Source of the DNA: Duganella sp. Root336D2
GTDB lineage: Bacteria > Pseudomonadota > Gammaproteobacteria > Burkholderiales > Burkholderiaceae_D
Length of the DNA: 64,000 bases
Assembly (NCBI RefSeq): GCF_001425005.1
Contig: NZ_LMDB01000022.1
Coordinates: forward strand, 187,264-251,263
Direction of reading: 5' to 3'
Shown here: piece by piece, positions 61,059 through 64,000 of the stretch
Position numbering within the stretch: the stretch's first letter is position 1
How the letters are laid out: each line of letters opens with the position of its first letter
Made by a program: the position numbers and the translations under genes
Notes under the pieces: generated by a model
What the model saw: only the letters and a program-made list of their open reading frames with translations
The model's database searches: none
What the model was told of the DNA's origin: nothing

Positions 61059-61112
61059 CGGCAACTAATATACACACGCTTTTCAGTTTCACAACACACT
61101 AGGGGAAATCCA

Positions 61113-63488
61113 ATGCAATCGAAACAATTGCGCATGAGCCTGATCGCCGTCGCGGCGCAGATGGCTAGCATCGCTGCCGGTTCGGCTTACGCCCAATCCG
61201 CGTCGGACGTTGCGCCGCAAGTTACCACCACCAAGGGCGAGAGCACCGTGGTCATCACCGGCAAGAAGCTGGGTATGGGCCTGATGGTGACCGAAGACGC
61301 ACCGAAAGCGCGTTCGACGATTACCTTGGAAGAGCTGGAAAAGCAGCGCCCAACCGGTAACGCCTACGAGGCATTGGAAATGCTGCCAGCAGTGAACAGC
61401 TACAACCATGACGCAACCGGCCTGTTCGGCGGCGGCATGACCCTGCGCGGCTTCAACTCCGACCAGATCGGCGCCACCATCAACGGCGTGCCGGTCAACG
61501 ACTCCGGCAACTTCGCGATCTACCCGCAAGAATACGTGGACCAGGAAAACACCTGCTCCCAGTTCGTGACCCAGGGTTCGACCGACGTGGACTCCCCACA
61601 AGTGGGCGCCACCGGCGGCAACTTCGGCATCACCACCTGCCAGCCTGAAAAAATGCAGCGCGTGCGCGTCATGCAAACCCTCGGCCAGCTGAACCTGAAA
61701 AAGACCTTCGTGCGCTACGATACCGGCGAGATCGGCAAGTTCAAGGCCTTCATCTCGGCTTCGCACGCAGAAGCGGACAAGTGGAAGGGCAAGGGCGGTG
61801 CGGAGCGTAACCACATCGACCTCGGCATGAACTACGACTGGGATCGCTTCAACTACATCCACGGTACGGTGCTGTTCAACAAGGCTGTCAACAACAACAT
61901 CAACAACATCACCCTGGCTGAAATGAATGCCAACGGTTACTACTTCGATTACGCTGATACCTTCAAGGGCCACCTGACCCCGGTGAAGGGCACTGTGCAG
62001 AACGAAACCACCCAGTCGCCGGCTTACTACGGCCTGGGCATCAATCCGTTCAAGAACGTGATCGCTTCGGCAGTCAGCAAGATGCGCGTGACCGACAACC
62101 TGGACCTGGCCTTCACCCCATACCTGTGGTACGGCTTCGGCAACGGCGGCGTGCAGCAGCGCGCCCAGTCGGAAAAGGGCTTCTACAACCCGACTACCGG
62201 CAACCGTAACGGCACTGTGGACCTGAACGGCGACGGCGACACCCTGGATACCGTGCTGGTAGCTAACGCCAGCGTGACCAAGACCTTCCGTCCTGGCTTC
62301 AACTTCGCAGCGATCTACAATATCGCCAACCACGAGATCAAGGCAGGTGTCTGGTATGAGCGTGCACGCCACGAGCAGACCGGCCCAATGCTGGCGCTGA
62401 CCAATGCCGGCGAGCGTGCCGACGTCTGGCTGGAAGACGGCCAGATCCTGCGTCCTGATGGCCATCCGGCAAACAGCCGCGACTGGATCTCGATCTCGAC
62501 CGCTTACCAGGCCTTCCTGCAAGACACCGTCAGCCTGGCTGACGACGCCGTGCAGATCAACGTTGGCGTTCGTGCGCCGCACGTCAAGCGCGAATTCAGC
62601 AACTGGGGCGACGAGGGCAACAACGTCAAGCCATACAGCTACACCCGCAAGTACAGCGAAGTACTGCCGCAGTTCGGCGCGCGCTGGCGCTTCACTCCTG
62701 ACGACCAGGTCTTCGCCTCGGCCGCCAAGAACATGAAGACCCCACCGAACTTCGTGTTCGGCAACATCGGCACCAGCGTGACTGTGGACGCGAACCTGGT
62801 TGCTGCCATGTTCCGCAACGTTGAGCCGGAAACCTCGTGGAGCGGCGACATCGGCTACCGCCACCAGGACAAGAAGTTCATCGCGACCGTGACTGCGTTC
62901 TACACCGACTTCAAGAACAAGCAGGCAACCAGCTTTGACCCTGATACCAAGAAGAACACCTACGTCAACGTCGGCGCCGAGAAGCACAGCGGTCTGGAAG
63001 TTGAAATTGGTAACACCCCGGTCAACGGCTGGTCGTTCTACGGTTCCCTGGGCCTGCTGAAGACCGAACTGAAGGACAACATCCCTGGCAGCGCCGCCAT
63101 CACCCTGCCAACCGCAGGCAAGGAAGCGCCTAACTCGCCACGCCGCAAGGCAGGCGTGTCGGTGGAATACCAGGTTGGTTCGTTCTACGTTCGTGCCAAG
63201 GCGCGTGCAACCAGCCGCCAGTACGCTTCCTTCATGAACGATGAAGTGGCTCCTGGCTACACCACCTTCAGCCTGGACGGTGGCTACACCTTCGCCAACA
63301 TTGGTTACCTGAAGCGTCCTAAGTTCACCTGGAACGTCAGCAACCTGAACAACAAGCAGTATCGCAACCCGTCGTCCACCACCGTGGTCAACTCGCTGCC
63401 ATACCAGGGCCTGGCCGCTTCCGGCGCCACCCGCTACTACCTGGGCGCTCCGCGTATGATTTCGGGCACCCTGTCGGTCGACTTCTAA
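61113..63488 (+). CDS. TonB-dependent outer-membrane receptor
   Basis: 791 residues with a signal peptide ending near SAYAQS. A plug domain follows (VTEDAPKARSTITLEELEKQ, and LFGGGMTLRGFNSDQIGATI), then a large beta-barrel ending GTLSVDF with the terminal phenylalanine. A clear TonB-box is not obvious; VVITGKKL near residue 47 may act as one. The substrate is unknown; between an adenosine deaminase and a 5'-nucleotidase, a nucleoside or purine-related ligand is plausible. It has its own promoter region and a strong terminator. Confidence 0.88.
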   Translation: MQSKQLRMSLIAVAAQMASIAAGSAYAQSASDVAPQVTTTKGESTVVITGKKLGMGLMVTEDAPKARSTITLEELEKQRPTGNAYEALEMLPAVNSYNHDATGLFGGGMTLRGFNSDQIGATINGVPVNDSGNFAIYPQEYVDQENTCSQFVTQGSTDVDSPQVGATGGNFGITTCQPEKMQRVRVMQTLGQLNLKKTFVRYDTGEIGKFKAFISASHAEADKWKGKGGAERNHIDLGMNYDWDRFNYIHGTVLFNKAVNNNINNITLAEMNANGYYFDYADTFKGHLTPVKGTVQNETTQSPAYYGLGINPFKNVIASAVSKMRVTDNLDLAFTPYLWYGFGNGGVQQRAQSEKGFYNPTTGNRNGTVDLNGDGDTLDTVLVANASVTKTFRPGFNFAAIYNIANHEIKAGVWYERARHEQTGPMLALTNAGERADVWLEDGQILRPDGHPANSRDWISISTAYQAFLQDTVSLADDAVQINVGVRAPHVKREFSNWGDEGNNVKPYSYTRKYSEVLPQFGARWRFTPDDQVFASAAKNMKTPPNFVFGNIGTSVTVDANLVAAMFRNVEPETSWSGDIGYRHQDKKFIATVTAFYTDFKNKQATSFDPDTKKNTYVNVGAEKHSGLEVEIGNTPVNGWSFYGSLGLLKTELKDNIPGSAAITLPTAGKEAPNSPRRKAGVSVEYQVGSFYVRAKARATSRQYASFMNDEVAPGYTTFSLDGGYTFANIGYLKRPKFTWNVSNLNNKQYRNPSSTTVVNSLPYQGLAASGATRYYLGAPRMISGTLSVDF

Positions 63489-63510
63489 ATGCTGTCGTGC
63501 TGAGATGAAG

Positions 63511-63536
63511 ACGGGCCTTCGGGCCCGTTTTTTTTT
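63511..63536 (+). terminator. Intrinsic terminator of the TonB receptor gene
   Basis: Seven-base ACGGGCC/GGCCCGT arms with a TTCG tetraloop (63518-63521) and a run of nine T, 22 bases after the stop. A textbook intrinsic terminator. Confidence 0.93.
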
Positions 63537-63612
63537 GAACGTAACATATCGTTTCCCGGCGCGCGCCGCGCCTTGCGCCGCCTGTACAATCTTCGTTTTA
63601 CCCTTTGAACAT

Positions 63613-64000
63613 ATGAAGCCATTCCTGCGCCCTATTGCATTAGCCGCCTTGCTGGCCGGCTGCGCCGCACAGCGTCCCGACAACCAGGTCGAGCTGACGC
63701 TGGTCGGGCTGAATGACCTGCACGGCCACCTGGAATCATCGCGCTTTGAAAACACCAAGGCAGGCGGCGTCGACGCGCTGGCAGCCACGCTGCAAGCCTG
63801 GCGCAAGGATGACCCGGACCTGGTGGTGGTCGGCGCAGGCGACATGATCGGCGCCAGCCCGGCCATGTCGGCGATGTTCGCCGACGAGCCGACCATCCAG
63901 GCCCTGAACCTGCTCGGCATGCGCGCCACGTCGGTCGGCAACCATGAATTCGACGCCGGACGCGTAGAGCTGTTGCGCCAGGCCAAGGGCGGCTGCACCA
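63613..64000 (+). CDS. Lipoprotein 5'-nucleotidase/metallophosphatase (3' truncated)
   Basis: The first 129 codons of a gene that runs past the window. The N terminus MKPFLRPIALAALLAGC has a lipobox with C17, so it is a lipoprotein. The metallophosphatase motifs follow: LVGLNDLHGHLE, VVGAGDMIGASP and SVGNHEFDAG, as in UshA/5'-nucleotidase-type enzymes, which strip phosphates from nucleotides outside the cytoplasm. TACAAT at 63585-63590 could be its -10 box. It fits the purine-scavenging neighbourhood. Confidence 0.88.
   Translation, partial: MKPFLRPIALAALLAGCAAQRPDNQVELTLVGLNDLHGHLESSRFENTKAGGVDALAATLQAWRKDDPDLVVVGAGDMIGASPAMSAMFADEPTIQALNLLGMRATSVGNHEFDAGRVELLRQAKGGCT

Larger units (their letters stand above)
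60771..61112 (+). other. 342-base intergenic region between ada and the TonB receptor
   Basis: No gene seen. It holds a hairpin (60784-60805), an inverted repeat TGAAGCA/TGCTTCA (60854-60860, 60867-60873), a TATAAT box (60913-60918), an imperfect stem of ATTTATTTCG with CGAATAAAT (60961-60970, 60975-60983), and a GTCATGCT direct repeat (61040-61058). The leader from the TATAAT to the receptor ATG would be nearly 190 bases. No known riboswitch consensus was recognised. Confidence 0.6.

Noticed and set aside
60771..61112. Possible riboswitch in the long leader of the TonB receptor
   Set aside because: No cobalamin, purine or other known riboswitch consensus recognised; only simple repeats and weak stems.
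61089..63998. 969-codon minus-strand open frame opposite the TonB receptor
   Set aside because: No recognisable domain, spans the receptor, a clear + strand terminator and the next gene's start; an antisense artefact.

Overview
The window is high-GC chromosomal DNA from a betaproteobacterium, most likely Burkholderiales, family Oxalobacteraceae (Massilia, Duganella or Janthinobacterium type). This is inferred from gene order (murE-murF-mraY-murD-ftsW-murG-murC-ddl-ftsQ-ftsA-ftsZ, then lpxC, a DciA-like gene and secA; argJ-DUF815-mutT-yacG-zapD-coaE-pilD-pilC-pilB) and from protein character. No rRNA, tRNA, CRISPR array, insertion sequence or prophage was seen.

Layout. (1) 1-12.4 kb: the end of the division and cell-wall (dcw) cluster, tightly packed on the + strand with several start/stop overlaps. 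(2) 12.4-19.9 kb: a peroxiredoxin, a DUF2628 membrane protein, a SET-domain protein, a decayed HEPN fragment, a DMT-family exporter, lpxC, a DciA-like protein and secA. (3) 19.9-36.8 kb: a urea island. It holds an outer-membrane porin, the urea ABC transporter urtABCDE, a two-component system whose kinase is fused to an NCS1-type permease, a nickel permease, and urease with its accessory genes (ureDABCEFG). (4) 36.8-40.6 kb, minus strand: porin, a small phosphate-binding-like periplasmic protein and a sensor kinase. (5) 40.8-50.3 kb: argJ, a DUF815 ATPase, mutT, yacG, zapD, coaE, the type IV pilus genes pilD-pilC-pilB and a CorC/HlyC-type CBS protein. (6) 50.3-64 kb: an AraC-type regulator, a stand-alone NuoB paralogue and a purine-degradation island. 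That island holds 5-hydroxyisourate hydrolase, puuE allantoinase, xdhABC, guaD, an exported adenosine deaminase, a TonB-dependent receptor and the start of a lipoprotein 5'-nucleotidase.

How it fits together. The two islands make one nitrogen-scavenging theme. Nucleotides and nucleosides would be trimmed outside the cytoplasm (5'-nucleotidase, adenosine deaminase). Purine bases would be deaminated and oxidised to urate (guaD, xdhABC), and the ring opened (hydroxyisourate hydrolase, allantoinase). Urea from this route or imported through porin plus UrtABCDE would be hydrolysed by nickel urease. Urate oxidase, OHCU decarboxylase and the later ureide enzymes are not in the window. The most unusual protein is the 1115-residue hybrid kinase at 27521-30868: NCS1-like permease, a nine-cysteine segment, histidine kinase and receiver in one chain, encoded back to back with the nickel/urease genes and tail to tail with the urt operon.
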